A stretch of DNA of 64,000 bases from Riptortus pedestris (GCA_019009955.1 CM032233.1:123798501-123862500); one strand, 5' to 3'; positions 31,738 to 43,575 are shown, counted from the stretch's first letter. Notes: generated by a model not told the origin, from the sequence alone. Numbers and translations: made by a program.

Positions 31738-33185
31738 AGATCAGTGGGAGGTGGTTTTTAAGGAGGAGAATTTCGAAAACTTGAACTATCTCCGTCATTA
31801 TACCTTGGGTCGGAAAACTCTATAGAACCAATCTTATTGCAAATTAAATATTGTTCTATACATATTTCTATATTTTTATTATTAACCAACATATTTGGAT
31901 TTTTTAATCATCCCTTTTCGTGTCATGCATCAATTAGGAGTTATATCATGAACCACTTTATTCGAAGCGTAAATAAAAAATATTGTTTTCAATGAACTTT
32001 TAAATTAAAAGAAAATAATTGTATGAGGGCGTCCTAGATTGAGATTTTACGTTCTTTAATCGAAAATGTTTATTTGATCTCTACCATTCTCGATATTTAA
32101 CTTTTATTCAACAGTTAATGCTGAGATTGGACCAGGAATCGGGAGAGGGGGTCAGGGGGGATTTCGAAAATTTAAAATATCAACGTTATTATGAGTCGGA
32201 TCGAAAAATGGTTAGAATAAATCGTGTTAAAGTATTGATGTACTTTAATTGTTCTAGGCATTTTGTTGGCAACTCAAATTTTAAGGGAGTTATTTGTACT
32301 TTCTCGCTTCCAGTCTTCAGTATACTCCTATTTCTGCTCATCGGGTTTTTACTTAGAAAAGGAGAATATGAGAAATCAGTAATGTAACATACCAGCACTT
32401 GGGGAATCTGTTTAGCTAACGCAGCCTCTGCGTGACGGACGTTTTATATTGGCGAACCTTGGCGTTTAGAACATTTGTAATTTCTGAGTAATAGTTGTTC
32501 TATACATTTTTTCGGAACTCAAGTATTACGCGAATTATTCGTACTTTCCTGTTTTCAACAATCAGTACATAGGAACACAGAATTTGTAGTGGAATGAGAT
32601 CACAAGTATGTTATACCAGCAGGTGGGAAATCTGCGTAGTCCAGACAGAACCTGCGTAAGGACGTTGTAGAATGTTAGTAAATCGGGTCTTTATCACTAA
32701 TCTATTAATCTTGACTTCTTCCCCTTCTCTCTCTTTTAAACAACAATACCTCGGTCTATTAAGTAGTAAGCGAATTATTCGTACTTTCCTGTTTTCAACC
32801 TTCAGTACATAGGAAACTCGATATTTAGCTGTTCCAGTCAATCATGATCATATATGTTATTGGCTGAAGTCGGATCTGGAATAGCGGGGTTTAAGAGGGG
32901 GGATTCGAAAATTCCCAAAAATCTCCGCTATAATGAGACGGTTCGAAAAATATAGAATGAATCTTGTTAATGTATTGATGCACTACAATTGCTGTTCTAT
33001 GTATTTTGTCGGCAACTCAAGCGAGCTATTTGTACTTTCTCGTTTCCAGTCTTCAGTATACTCCTATTTCTGCTCATCGGGGGTTTACTTAGAAAAGGAG
33101 AATATATGAAATCAGTAATTTAACATACCAGCAGGTGGGAAACCTGTTTAGCTAACGCAGCCTCTGCGTGACGGACGTTTTACAT
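31738..33185 (-). mobile_element. HLE long-form array: full distal modules in tandem
   Basis: 31738-32446 contains both homologous modules in order (each with a CTGA.AT..GA.CAG, GGGGG, TCTCCGTTATTAT-like block) and ends at the 5' terminus TGCGTGACGGACG. Two more partial copies of the distal part follow, at 32470-32665 and 32745-33185. 32310-32490 and 33045-33230 are nearly identical and include sequence outside the element (GGCGTTTAGAACA), so this is a local tandem duplication with a period of about 735 bp. Confidence 0.65.
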
Positions 33186-33550
33186 CGGGAAACCGTGGCG
33201 TTTAGAACAAATGTAATTTCTGAAGTAGATTCAAATCCATTAATTGGTATGAGACTTCTACATATAGCTCTATATTCCGTGAGGATTGAGGTAATTTTGG
33301 ATTAATTAGAAATGTCGTATTTACAGTGTTAATGGCTTATGACTAAAACTTCGTCGTGTATCATATGCTCTATTAGGTATTCGCTATAATCTGTCGCAAT
33401 TAGAGAAGTCTTCGTTTCAACTCTACTAGAAGTGTGTTTTACTTCCAACTGAAAACATATATTCGTCAATAACTTCAATAATATTGGTAATATCTGGGAA
33501 AATATGTAATGGTTATATTGTGTTGATAATGTGTTTGTTTTAATATTTAA
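33186..33550. other. No recognisable gene
   Basis: Begins with the flank shared with 32450-32490, then unremarkable sequence. An 80-codon minus-strand frame (33329-33571) has no recognisable domain. Confidence 0.4.
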
Positions 33551-34442
33551 AAGTCCGTCACGAAGGAGCAACTTAAATTAAGCAGATTTCCCTCGTTCGG
33601 GCATAATACACTTGTGATCTCATCTCACCACATACTCTCTATTTCTGTTTGAAAAACTGATTTGTAGAATGGGGCACTAAAGGCTAAACACATAATGTTC
33701 GAATAACTCGCTTAATAATCGAGTTACCAACAAATGCATAGAACAACAATTGTTTAACAAGATAAGTCCTATAACATTTGGCTATCCGACTCATAATAGG
33801 GAAATATTTATAATTTTTGAACCCCCCTCTCTCTAAACCCCCGCTATTCCTTGTTGGATTTCAGCCAATAAAAAATATGATCTTTGGTGACGACTGAAAC
33901 AGTTAAATATCGAATATGTTATAGATCTAGTACACATTTTCGAAAGAAGAAAATCTTAATAGATAACATATTTCGCATAATAAATGTCTCTTGAAAACAA
34001 CATTTGTTATTTAACCTTAGAATAAAGTATTTCATGATATAACAGCTTATTTTTAATATGACATGAGTAGGAGTGGGGGTTTAGTGAAGGCTGAAAACTA
34101 TATATTCCAAATATCTCGGTTGGACCCCCACTCCTACTCATGTGGCAGAAACAATACTCTGATGTATGATGAACCACTTCATTCGAAGCTGAAATACCAA
34201 ATAGTATTTTCAATAAACCTTTATTTTGCGAGGTACATTCATGACAGTTGTGGGATGAGAATTAAGATACAATCGTATTGGTTCTATGGAAGTTTTCGAT
34301 TCCAAATAATTCCCCCTTCTAAACCTCACTCCCCGCCCTGCTACTCGTCCGATTTCAGTAATTAACGAACTTGACCTTTAGTTTTTCATGAAACGATCGA
34401 GTTTGGTGACGATCAAACAATAATTGCGACTGCTAGAGCGGT

Positions 34443-34515
<73 letters not shown>
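33551..34515 (+). mobile_element. HLE long form with internal inversion, 3' end lost
   Basis: 5' end AAAAGTCCGTCACGAAGG, distal module (CTATCCGACTCATAATAGGG, GGATTTCAGCCAATAAAAA), linker with GAGTAGGAGTGGGGGTTTAG at 34066-34085, then an inverted copy of the linker (CCCCCACTCCTACTCATG from 34125). The proximal C-rich tract, slot GCTAGAGCGG, (TA)n (34446-34498) and (CA)n (34499-34516) follow. The 3' module is absent. Confidence 0.7.
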
Positions 34516-34516
<1 letters not shown>

Positions 34517-35094
34517 TTGTTATGCGATGGGGTAATTCATTTGGAAATGAATATTACCAACTGGACTGGGGGGTTATGCAAAATGCTGGTTTTCATGAGG
34601 GTGGACTGTATAAATGTGGTTAGATGGTGATAAAACAAATGAGTCTATTGAAAAATGTTGCTTGATAATCCATATAATATACAATGAAAATATATAAATT
34701 AAGAGGTTACAATATTGAAATGGTGATGATGCTGAAGATATGTGTTGAGTTTCTGCTGGTTATTCATTCCCCTTTTTCTCCTCATCTCTTCCATTTCTCA
34801 CTCCATCCATATCTTCTCCCCTGCCACCCGCCTTGGCTAGAAAGCTAGTTAATTAGCCATGGTTTTGAGGCATATTAACAATAAAAAATACCTCTTTTAT
34901 GAACGAGTGTGCTCTCTCAAGAAAATTGGACTGACTTCTTTTTTTCTTCTACTGCATTTTGTTTTCTGCTAACAGCTGGAGCTGGGTAGTTCCCAGGACT
35001 GACACATAGATGGCAGCACCATGCGGGGGCCTCTTGAAAGGTAGAGAACGTATGGTTTCTTCGTCCGTTTCATTGAAGATGGAACACACACATA
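34516..35094. other. No recognisable gene
   Basis: Relatively GC-balanced, with pyrimidine-rich stretches (34770-34830 and 34930-34960). No open frame over 60 codons, and no family match. Confidence 0.45.
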
Positions 35095-35175
35095 TATAAT
35101 TTTGAACGGTCCTCATTGAATGGACCAGAGTGCAACCTCAATAGCTGATTTCCCTTAAGGGAAATCTGCTAATAA
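35095..35175 (+). mobile_element. HLE 3' terminus, internally deleted
   Basis: ATTTTGAACGGTCCTCATTG joins directly to CAACCTCAATAGCTG, then the intact palindrome and TCTGCTAATAAAA. Confidence 0.7.
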
Positions 35176-35469
35176 AATGCTGTGAGAGTACAAGTTCAAT
35201 AGTTAATTTACTTTTAGATGAGTTTTCTAAAATATAGATTAAAGCGAGTTAATAGCGGTGGCTAATTTTAGTGTTTTATTAAAAAATGTATGAAGCTCTA
35301 ATTAGACGATCAGACAGTTCAGGTAATTTATGTTTCATGTAATTTCCTTCAAATGAAACCCGATTTATCTCACGAACTTATTTAGCTACTTACATATTAT
35401 AGTTGCTCCTAGCAAGCGGAGTTTGGTGTTAGCTAAGTAGTAAGGTGGTTGGTATTGAAGACAATTCTA

Positions 35470-36320
35470 AATCGGCCGTGACTCAGGAGCTGCGAAAACT
35501 AAGCAGATTTCCCTCGTGAAGTTTAACACTAGACAAATCTACATAATGGTAACACAACTGCAATACCGTCAATATTAAGTGAATAAATACAAACTATTAA
35601 GGATCCTCCCGACGGTAAACGTCTGAAACGTGAACAAACAGGTTTGCCTACTTCTCACCGGAATGAAAAACAATTACTGAAATATATCAGAATATAACAT
35701 ATTAATTTTATTTAAAACTATTTACTATATCTAGTACTGTAATTTATAAGGAATCAGAATTATTTTTACCTCAAATTTTAGTTGTTCAAGAACAAAAGAA
35801 GTGGGGGCCTACAAAACGTATTTGCATTTATCTCGTATAATAAAGGTATCTTGAAATATTGTGGTTTATTATATAATATATTGCTGTTTAAGCAATATGA
35901 GTTGAAGCGGGAGTTTGCTGTAGGCTGAAAACTGAAAAATGCAAATATCATGGTCAATATTCAAGATAGAGAATAAATATGCCTAACAATGTTTATAGTA
36001 CATTTAATTTTAAATAAGATTTGTCCGATACAATTTTTCGATCCGACGTTTATTAATGGAGATATTTTGAATTTTCGAAAATCCCCTCTCTAAATCCCCC
36101 CCATTAACGAACTTGATCTTTCTTTCATAAAACCATTAAATATCGAGTTTCGTAACGATGAAACAAAAATTGCAACCGCTAGACCGTTAACAAACGAATA
36201 TATCATTTTGAACGGACCTCGTTTTCGTCATCTCCTGGGTAGGATCGACGGACATTTGAAGACGTTTCGAGAATAGCGTCATTAGTATAACCTCAATAGC
36301 TGATGATAAATCTTCTAAAA
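35470..36320 (+). mobile_element. HLE long form without microsatellite
   Basis: 5' end GGCCGTGACTCAGGAGCTGCG, AGCAGATTTCCCTCGTGAAG, the long segment shared with 4590-5040, body, slot hairpin GCTAGACC, and TAACAAACGAATATATCATT with essentially no TA repeat, then the 3' module. The palindrome is reduced (CTGATGATAAATCTTCTAAAA). It is a useful example of an HLE whose slot did not expand or has contracted. Confidence 0.75.
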
Positions 36321-36778
36321 CGTGCATGAAAATTGAATGGAATATGTAAAGTGTATTATTTTAATTTTAATCTAGTAGGTATGATCGATGGAGGTCTGGG
36401 GAAATTTTTCTGAAATCGTGTCTCGAATGGCATAAGTAAATATGGCAAGCCTCTTGCTTCATTCTATCATAATATACTAATAAACTAACTTTTTCATTAG
36501 ATTAGCAAGGGGAGGTTAGAGGTAGGGGTTGGGGGAGAGTCACCCCCCCCCTCAATACTCCCCTCTCCCTAATCCTGAACAAACTTCAATGAACATAAAT
36601 TTCTTAAGTGTTCCCCTTCCTAACAATGATACAAAATGAGTAACAGTTTCTCAGATATTTACCTTGCTAACAAATTATTTACAAAATACATATGCGGGAA
36701 ACAGAAAATAGTTTGTGAACTGGTCAAAAATGATTCCTTCACAAGGTGAGATTATGATTATTTAACTTTTTGCTAATG
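36321..36778. other. Intergenic sequence with one HLE scrap
   Basis: 36365-36425 (TCTAGTAGGTATGATCGATG, GGGGAAATTTTTC) is a diverged HLE 3' module. The rest, including a C-run at 36543-36552, is unassigned. Confidence 0.45.
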
Positions 36779-36873
36779 TAGCTAATTCTGACTATCTACA
36801 GGTTACCATCCTTTTCTAGCCAGAGTGGGACTAAGGATTTTATTTAATGAGTTCGTCAAAAAATAAATTCCTA
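36779..36873 (-). mobile_element. SINE body fragment, 5' truncated
   Basis: CTACAGGTTACCATCCTTTTC, AGCCAGAGTGGGACTAAGGA and TTTATTTAATGAGTTCGTC match the non-tRNA part of the SINEs at 28118 and 59834. The tRNA-like head is missing. Confidence 0.6.
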
Positions 36874-37194
36874 TAAACATTGTTGAATATCGTTATGATA
36901 GCAAAAAAAAATTAATAAAAATTGCACTGGTGAGTTCAAATAAGGCACCAATTAACTGAAAGTATTTAACAATGCATATTAACTCTGAAGCATTAAGAAG
37001 TGAAGGCGACATAGCAAGTGAGACACAGGAATGAAAAGAACTAGGACAGAATAAAGGAAATCGGGTTATCTCACCTTTCTGGCTCATCTGATCTGCCATC
37101 AGAATTAAGCTCTTGATAATTCAGCATTCTAACGTTATGGGGACGGAGTTCCACTGAGTTGGAAGACGACCATCTATTGGAATTTGTTCAAATT
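36874..37194. other. No recognisable gene
   Basis: A 68-codon minus-strand frame (36893-37099) has no recognisable domain. Confidence 0.4.
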
Positions 37195-37748
37195 TTTTTT
37201 TACCAGTTTTAACTTTTTGAATATATGTACACATCGAGCGTAAATAGAAAATGTTGACATAAAATATTGAAATTTCATATTTCCTTTGAGTTTTTACTTT
37301 GTGAGATACATGCAAATACGTTATGTGAAGATGTACAAGATGTTTGATTTGATGCACACCATACTCGATATTTAACCGTTTCAGTCAACACTAAATATCA
37401 AATTCGTGATTAGCGGAAGTCGGACATTCAAAAATTATTAAATAGATTAGCTTACAAGGGAAATTAGAAAATTCAAAATATCTCCGTTATTATGAGTCGG
37501 ATCGTGAAATGTTATAGAACAAATCTTGTTATGCTATTGATCTTTTCGAATCGTTGTTCTATGATATTTTTTGTAACTCAAGCAATACTTTCTTGTTTTC
37601 TGCCTTAAATAACGCCCCTCCTCTTCTACTCATCGGTTTTTTTTACATGAAAATAGAGAAAATGTTGTGAGATGAGGTCACATGCGTGTTATACCAGTAA
37701 GTGGGAAATCTGCTTAGTTTACGCAGTCACTGCGTGACGGGCTTTCTT
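37195..37748 (-). mobile_element. HLE distal half with intact 5' end
   Basis: Linker (GAGATACATGCAAATACGTT), distal module (CTCCGTTATTATGAGTCGGA), CTCTTCTACTCATCGG, GGGAAATCTGCTTAGTTTACG and CACTGCGTGACGGGC at the terminus. The 3' half is missing. Confidence 0.7.
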
Positions 37749-38659
37749 ATCCAATGTATTGGAACTGAGAATCTATATTACATTCGAATTTAATAATTTC
37801 AAATGAAATGCAGCTGAACATTTTGTTTATTTATTAGGAGAATAAAGAAATCGTGTGGACCTACTTAATCATTTGTTATTACCTCTTCGTGGCTACCGTT
37901 TCATTCTCTCATCGAGTATAGAACTGGCTGAATGATTTTTAAAAAATGGTTTTAAGTAACTGAACTTTTAAGTGGGGTTTTAAGTTTACTAAATTCATTT
38001 CCATCAATAGATTTAAAGGGACTTTGCTTGGGTAACGTATTCACGATGGCAGTTGGGTAGAATATATGGAGTATTAAAGAAAATAAAATTTTAATTAATG
38101 ATTTAACTTTGATATCTCTAGGTTGTGATTTTGTCTGCGTATAAATCGTTTGCCGACCTTTGTAATTGTAGTTGGTAAAGCAATATCAACCAATATCCAT
38201 ACCTAATGTAAATATTAAATGTGCTTATACGATAAATCCAAATAAGTGATTACGGAATAAATGATGCCGAAGGCATTAAATGTTTACTCTTTCATGATAT
38301 GAGATTTATTAAAATACCTCTTAAATTGAAATACTATTTCTAAGTTCTGGTGTTTCAAATAATTGGACTGTATATCTGACATGATATTGGACCTTTTACT
38401 ATTCCTGTTTGGCTAAGCATAAAGTGAACATCTTCGGTCATAAAAGGATTTATTTTGAAATAATATTCCCCCCACGGAAATAAAATATTGGTGATTTTAT
38501 TTTATGACGGGTGGTAAAACTTAGTTCGGGATCAAAATATAACTTTATACTTTGATATCGCCAATAAAAACACTATCCGTTCATATTTACACACACGCCT
38601 CATTTTCTTCAGCAACTTCATAATAAGATAACTTTTCACTTCCAAGTGCCTACATGCTA
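37749..38659. other. AT-rich, no recognisable gene
   Basis: About 0.9 kb with no long open frame and no family match. Confidence 0.5.
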
Positions 38660-39055
38660 AAAACAAGTCTGTGACATAGAGACTGCGTAAACTAAGCAGA
38701 TTTCCCTGCTATGCCACACTACTAATCCCATTTCATCATACATTTTTATCTCTAAGTAATAATCCGATGATTAGAGTTGGGGGTTTACATAATACCAAAA
38801 ACAGTAAAATACTAATAACTCTCTTAATATATGAGTTACGAATAAATTTGTAGGCCATCAATATTTTAACAGGATAGGTTCTATAAAATTTCTTTATACG
38901 ACTGGTAATAAAAAAGATATTTTGAATTTTCAACGCCCACTCCCTCTATTACCGGCCCAATTTCAGCCATTAACAAATACGAACATTAGAGTTGAATGAA
39001 ACGGTTAAATATTTAATATGAATAGAGCTCAAATAAACATTTTCGATTCAAGTCT
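38660..39055 (+). mobile_element. HLE distal module, degenerate
   Basis: GAGACTGCGTAAACTAAGCA start, CTACTAATCCCATTTCATCA, CCGATGATTAGAGTTGGGGG, then the distal module to AACATTTTCGATTCAAG. The proximal half and 3' end are missing. Confidence 0.6.
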
Positions 39056-39299
39056 GAAAATTGTTTGTTGATTATTAATAACGTCATAACAATGATTATG
39101 TCGATATACGCAGCAAATGTCCAATGGAGATAAAAGTTCAAAAAAAGGTAAGCGCATGAAGGAGTAAATATATCATCCTAATAATGCAAATCACCATCGC
39201 TATGGGGTACAAAACTTAATAAATAAAAAAAAAAATAATATAAAAATACTAGTATATAGGAATAACATAATTGTTTTATTAAAACCATTTTAAATTATT

Positions 39300-39537
39300 G
39301 TCTTTATTACTAGTCTAATGTTTATTTATGTTTGTTTATCTAATGTTTATTTATGTCTTATGTTTATTAATTGTCTTTATTACTAGTATTTAATGATTAT
39401 TTGTTGTATTTAATTTTTTATTTGTTGTTTCAGTTTTTGTTATTTTTATATAATTATGTTTTTAATTTACATTGTGAAACTTTGAGCAAAATCGCCAAGA
39501 TGCGGGGGCTCTTGTATAAATAAATAAAAAAAAAATT
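39300..39537 (+). mobile_element. LINE-like 3' UTR and A-rich tail
   Basis: T-rich sequence with repeated TAATGTTTATTTATG and TGTCTTTATTACTAGT, then GAAACTTTGAGCAAAATCGC and GCGGGGGCTCTTGTATAAAT, ending (AAAT)2A10. An abrupt A-rich end after a GC-richer block is typical of LINE 3' ends. No coding part. Confidence 0.4.
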
Positions 39538-39684
39538 TAATACAAGGCACGTACAATACCATAAGTTTGAATTATATTTAGTATTATTTAATGTAATCAA
39601 TTATTTTTTAAATAAAAAAAAGGATAGTGACAGTTAATATCAGAAAACGAATACATGCAATTAATAACCATTAACCATAAATAG

Positions 39685-40265
39685 AAAAAGTCCGTCACGC
39701 AGGGGCTGCGTAAACTAAGCAGATTTACCACGTTAAGGTTTACAATAGAGAAATTTCACGAGAGCCGAGCAATCAAGGAAACAGCCGAACGAGCTTTTGG
39801 CGGGAAAGTCACTCTCGTCCGTTAGCCATCAATTTAATAAAAATGCAAATATCTCAGTTAATATTCAAGATAGAGAATAAATGTATATATTAATATTTAT
39901 AGTAAATGTAATTTGCAATAAGATTGATTATGTACAATTTTTCGATCCGACGTATAGTAACGGAGATATTTCGAATTTTCGAAAATCCTCACCTCTAACC
40001 CCCCCCCTCCCACTGGTCCGGTTTCAGCCGTTAACGAACTTGATCTTTCTTTTTACATAAGACGACTAAATATCGAGTTTGGTAACGATTAAACAAAAAT
40101 TGCGACCGCTAGAGCGGTAACAGACAAATATATATATACAGTTTTGAACGGACCTCTTTTTCGTCATCTACTAGGCAGGATCGATGGACATTTGAAGAAA
40201 AATTTCGAAAATTCCGTCATGAGTACAACCTCAATAGCTGATTTCCCTTAAGGGAAATCTGCTAA
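39685..40265 (+). mobile_element. HLE, complete, minimal slot
   Basis: All HLE landmarks in 581 bp, with only about four TA units in the slot (40127-40138) followed by CAGTTTTGAACGG. Palindrome at 40240-40259. With its low slot length and well-kept ends it is close to the ancestral short form. Confidence 0.85.
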
Positions 40266-40728
40266 CAAATATGCAAAAGGGAAATATCTTGAAGATTTCT
40301 AAGAAATTATTTGTAGTAAGTATTTCAATTTCCCACAATTATATATACATTCTACGAAGAATTTCGACATACTTTATTACACTTATGTCATAAAATTTTG
40401 TCTTCAACCGGCCACTGCTTTACTTTATTTCTCTGTTTTCAAATGCGGGTTTCATTGTGTTGTATAGCCTTCAGTCAATGATAAAATGCATCGTTGATAG
40501 TTAGTGATGCCAAAATGATAAACTCGTAACGTGTATGTAAGTTAGTTTGAATCTGTGTATGGCTTAATTGAGCCATGTCCAGTTACGAGTTATCTTATGT
40601 AAACGTCAGTCATATGAATGTCCTATTCAAATGTTCGAAATATTTGATACGAATGCCATTCATTGTTTGTCTTTAGATGTACATATACAATGACGTTGAC
40701 ATTTCTTCATCGCGCCCATGTATAAAAA
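40266..40728. other. No recognisable feature
   Basis: Sequence between two HLEs. No open frame of note. Confidence 0.45.
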
Positions 40729-41245
40729 AAAAAGTCCGTCACGCAGGGGCTGCGTAAACTAAGCAGATTTCCTATGTGAAGTTTAGCAATAGAGAAATCT
40801 GCATACTGGTACCACAACACCACCATAAGTAAATACAAACGGTAATTAGAAATCTTTCAGTTAATTTTAATAAACTCCCAACTGAAACGGCTCCAGAATT
40901 GTAAGAATAATAATAATAATAAGCTTCCGCCAGAGCCGAGACTTACGAAAACTGCCGAACTAACCCGAACAACACCCGACCACAGACTTCATAAAAATTC
41001 AAATATCTCGGTTAATATTCAAGATAGAGAATAAGTATATATAACATATTTATAGCAAATGTAATTTGCAATAAGATTGGTTTTATACAATTGTTCGATC
41101 CGATGCATAATAACGGAGATATTTCGAATTTTCGAAAACCCCCCCCCTCCCTCTGGTACGATTTCAGCCATTAACGAACTTGATCGGTCTTTTTACATAA
41201 AACGATAAAATAAAATAAAAGATTGCGACCGCTAGAGCGTTAACA

Positions 41246-41302
<57 letters not shown>

Positions 41303-41424
41303 GAACGGACCTCATTTTCGTCATCTCCTGGGTAGGATCGATGGACATTTGAAGAAATTTTTCGAAACTCGCGTCATGAGTACGACCTCAATAGCTGATT
41401 TCCCTTAAGGGAAATCTGCTAAAA
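40729..41424 (+). mobile_element. HLE, complete
   Basis: AAAAGTCCGTCACG to TGCTAAAA. The 5' region carries the longer subterminal segment with ACCACAACACCACC and an (AAT)n at 40906-40921. C-run, slot hairpin, (TA)n at 41250-41297, intact 3' palindrome. Confidence 0.85.
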
Positions 41425-41581
41425 GTTCTAGGATTTTATTTAAAGAGTTTTGAATAAAATTCTGAAATTCCAGGTAAATTAGTAACTGATTCTGCAACTT
41501 TATATGTATTCAGACAATCAAATTAATGTCTTGATTCTTTGAAGTCTTGACAAATAGCATAATTTTGGCTAAAAATCTATA

Positions 41582-41785
41582 CTGTTCAAAAGTGAATAGG
41601 GATATTGGCTGTTTTATGGTATTTATGGGGCCTAGTATTTTTTTTTTTAAATTATAAATATCATTAATATTTATTATAAATTATTGTTTTTTTCCCCCAT
41701 AAAAAAGTAATTTAATTAAGGTCGATTTAATTAAAATTAATAAGATAACAAAAAATAACCAATATCCCTATTCATTTTTGAGCAG
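41582..41785. mobile_element. Tc1/mariner-type MITE, 204 bp
   Basis: Inverted ends CTGTTCAAAAGTGAATAGGG and CCCTATTCATTTTTGAGCAG, about 28 bp with two mismatches, flanked by TA on both sides (41580-41581 and 41786-41787). TA duplication and this type of end are usual for Tc1/mariner. The AT-rich interior has no coding potential. Confidence 0.8.
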
Positions 41786-42074
41786 TATATAAACAAGGAA
41801 CGGAAATAAAAATCATATTTTTGGATGTAAATGAGAAAAAAATTATAATCAACATAATTTTATTCATACTTTTAGTCATATTTATAATCAAATTCATAAT
41901 AAGAATATTACCGGTGTGATTTTATTCACTATCATATTCATGAATACAAAACACGACCATTTCTGAAATAGTGACTGGGAGAGGATGGAGTAGTTAAGGG
42001 GCCCAGTTATACTAAATCCCCAATACTCCAAGCCACTCCAAAATGGGCGGCTCCCAACGCCTTTACCTTCATAA

Positions 42075-42196
42075 TTTTAGCAGATTTCCCTTGAGGGAAA
42101 TCAGCTATTGAGGTCGTACTCATGACGCGAGTTTTGAAAAATTTCCTCAAATGTCCATCGATCCTACCCAGGAGATGACGAAAATGAGGTCCGTTC

Positions 42197-42273
<77 letters not shown>

Positions 42274-42738
42274 TGTTAACGCTCTAGCGGTCGCAATTTT
42301 TGTTTGATCGTTATCAAACTTCATATTTAAGTGTTTTACGTAAAAAGAAAGATCAAGTTCGTTAATGGCTGAATTTGGACTAGTTAGAGGGGGAGAATTC
42401 GAAATATCTCCGTTATTATGCGTCGGATAGAAAAATTGTATAGAATCAATCTTATTGCAAATTACATTTCCCATAAATATTGTTCTATACATTTATTCTG
42501 TATCTTGAATATTAACCGAGATATTTGCATTTGTATGCATGCGTGTGGTCGGCACGAGTCGGGAATGTTCGGGACTCTCCGCCGAGAGCTAGTGCGGGCC
42601 GTTTCGGTAACTATTCGTTCCTCGCGAATAGGTTTAGATATTCCTTACTACTGCTGTTGTTATTAGGCGGATTTCTCTATTGTAAAGCTTCACGTGGGAA
42701 ATCTGCTTAGTTTACGCAGCCCCTGCGTGACGGACATT
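42075..42738 (-). mobile_element. HLE, complete
   Basis: 3' palindrome (CCCTTGAGGG variant) at left, 3' module, (TA)n at 42201-42270, slot hairpin, body, and a GC-richer 5' region (42540-42620, CGGCACGAGTCGGGAATG), ending CTGCGTGACGGACATTTTTT. The 161-codon minus-strand frame across it is an artefact of (TA)n. Confidence 0.85.
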
Positions 42739-42785
42739 TTTTATATTTTTTTTGTAATTTTTTATAAAACACACACACTCACACA

Positions 42786-43038
42786 CATATATATAGTTTT
42801 TTTCCTTTACACATTGCCCATTTGTAAAGGAAAAACAAAAACTATTTATTCTCTGAAATGCTACATAAATGCTCCAACTCCAGTACACTAACTGTTCCAA
42901 GCCAAATGAAAATGTAGGTTTTACCCTCATCTTTACGGCCGAACTACAAACAATACTCTGCCTTTTATCCCGCTATCGACATCAATGACACATATATTAA
43001 TAGGCTCGAACTCCATTCACAATTCTTCAAATGTCCAA

Positions 43039-43040
<2 letters not shown>
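42786..43040 (-). mobile_element. LINE-like 3' end with stem-loop
   Basis: The minus strand ends in stem-loop CCTTTAC..GTAAAGG (42817-42841 on plus) followed by an AT/TG simple tail. The same stem-loop type ends the LINE at 43117-43520. The upstream part has no recognisable coding sequence. Confidence 0.4.

Positions 43041-43041
<1 letters not shown>

Positions 43042-43113
<72 letters not shown>
43042..43113. repeat. (GT)n(TA)n microsatellite
   Basis: GT repeat 43042-43081, then TA repeat to 43113, at the 3' tail of the LINE on the minus strand. Confidence 0.9.
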
Positions 43114-43116
<3 letters not shown>

Positions 43117-43119
<3 letters not shown>

Positions 43120-43516
43120 TCCTTTGCACATTACCCATGCACAAAGGGCGTTAAAAAAAAATGGAAGGAAGGCTTAAAATATTATTCTTTAAGTAAAGTG
43201 TTTAAAACGTCCACTGTTTCTATTAAGGTTTTAGAAAAAATGCCTAAATACTAATATTTTTTAAACGAACTGTTTTGATCAATTGGCCACAGGTCTTTGT
43301 TTTTGAGAAGTGTTTGTTGGAGTGTGTTTCGTAACTGTGTAGTCAGTGTGCAAGTGTAGATGAGGTGTTCTATAGACAGTTCACTCGTTCTGTCACAGGG
43401 GCAGTTTTTGTCATTTAATATTTTGAATCTATGTATATGAGATTTAGTAGTTTCGTGTCCAGTGAGTACTTGTGTCGAGTAATAGTTAGTAGCAGTGCAG
43501 GTGTTGAGGTATTCCT

Positions 43517-43520
<4 letters not shown>
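43117..43520 (-). pseudogene. LINE C-terminal fragment (post-RNase H tail) with 3' stem-loop
   Basis: Minus-strand frame open for about 89 codons from near 43520 to TAG at 43251-43253. It contains YYSTQVLTGHETTKSHIHRF, NCPCDRTSELSIEHLIYTC and LWPIDQNSSF. The (L)LTGH...HRF.....C.C......HL...C pattern is the usual zinc-knuckle-like tail after RNase H in insect non-LTR pols (R1/I-like). No ATG, so it is a truncated insertion. The 3' UTR ends in stem-loop CCTTTGTGC..GCAAAGG and a simple tail. Confidence 0.7.

Positions 43521-43524
<4 letters not shown>

Positions 43525-43575
<51 letters not shown>
43525..43575. repeat. (TA)n microsatellite
   Basis: TA repeat at the boundary between a LINE fragment and an HLE, probably the HLE slot. 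Confidence 0.9.

Noticed and set aside
34063..34365. 100-codon plus frame
   Set aside because: It lies over the internally inverted part of an HLE and is not open in other copies.
42007..42492. 161-codon minus-strand frame
   Set aside because: It spans an HLE 3' end, its (TA)n slot and its body. Related copies do not keep the frame.
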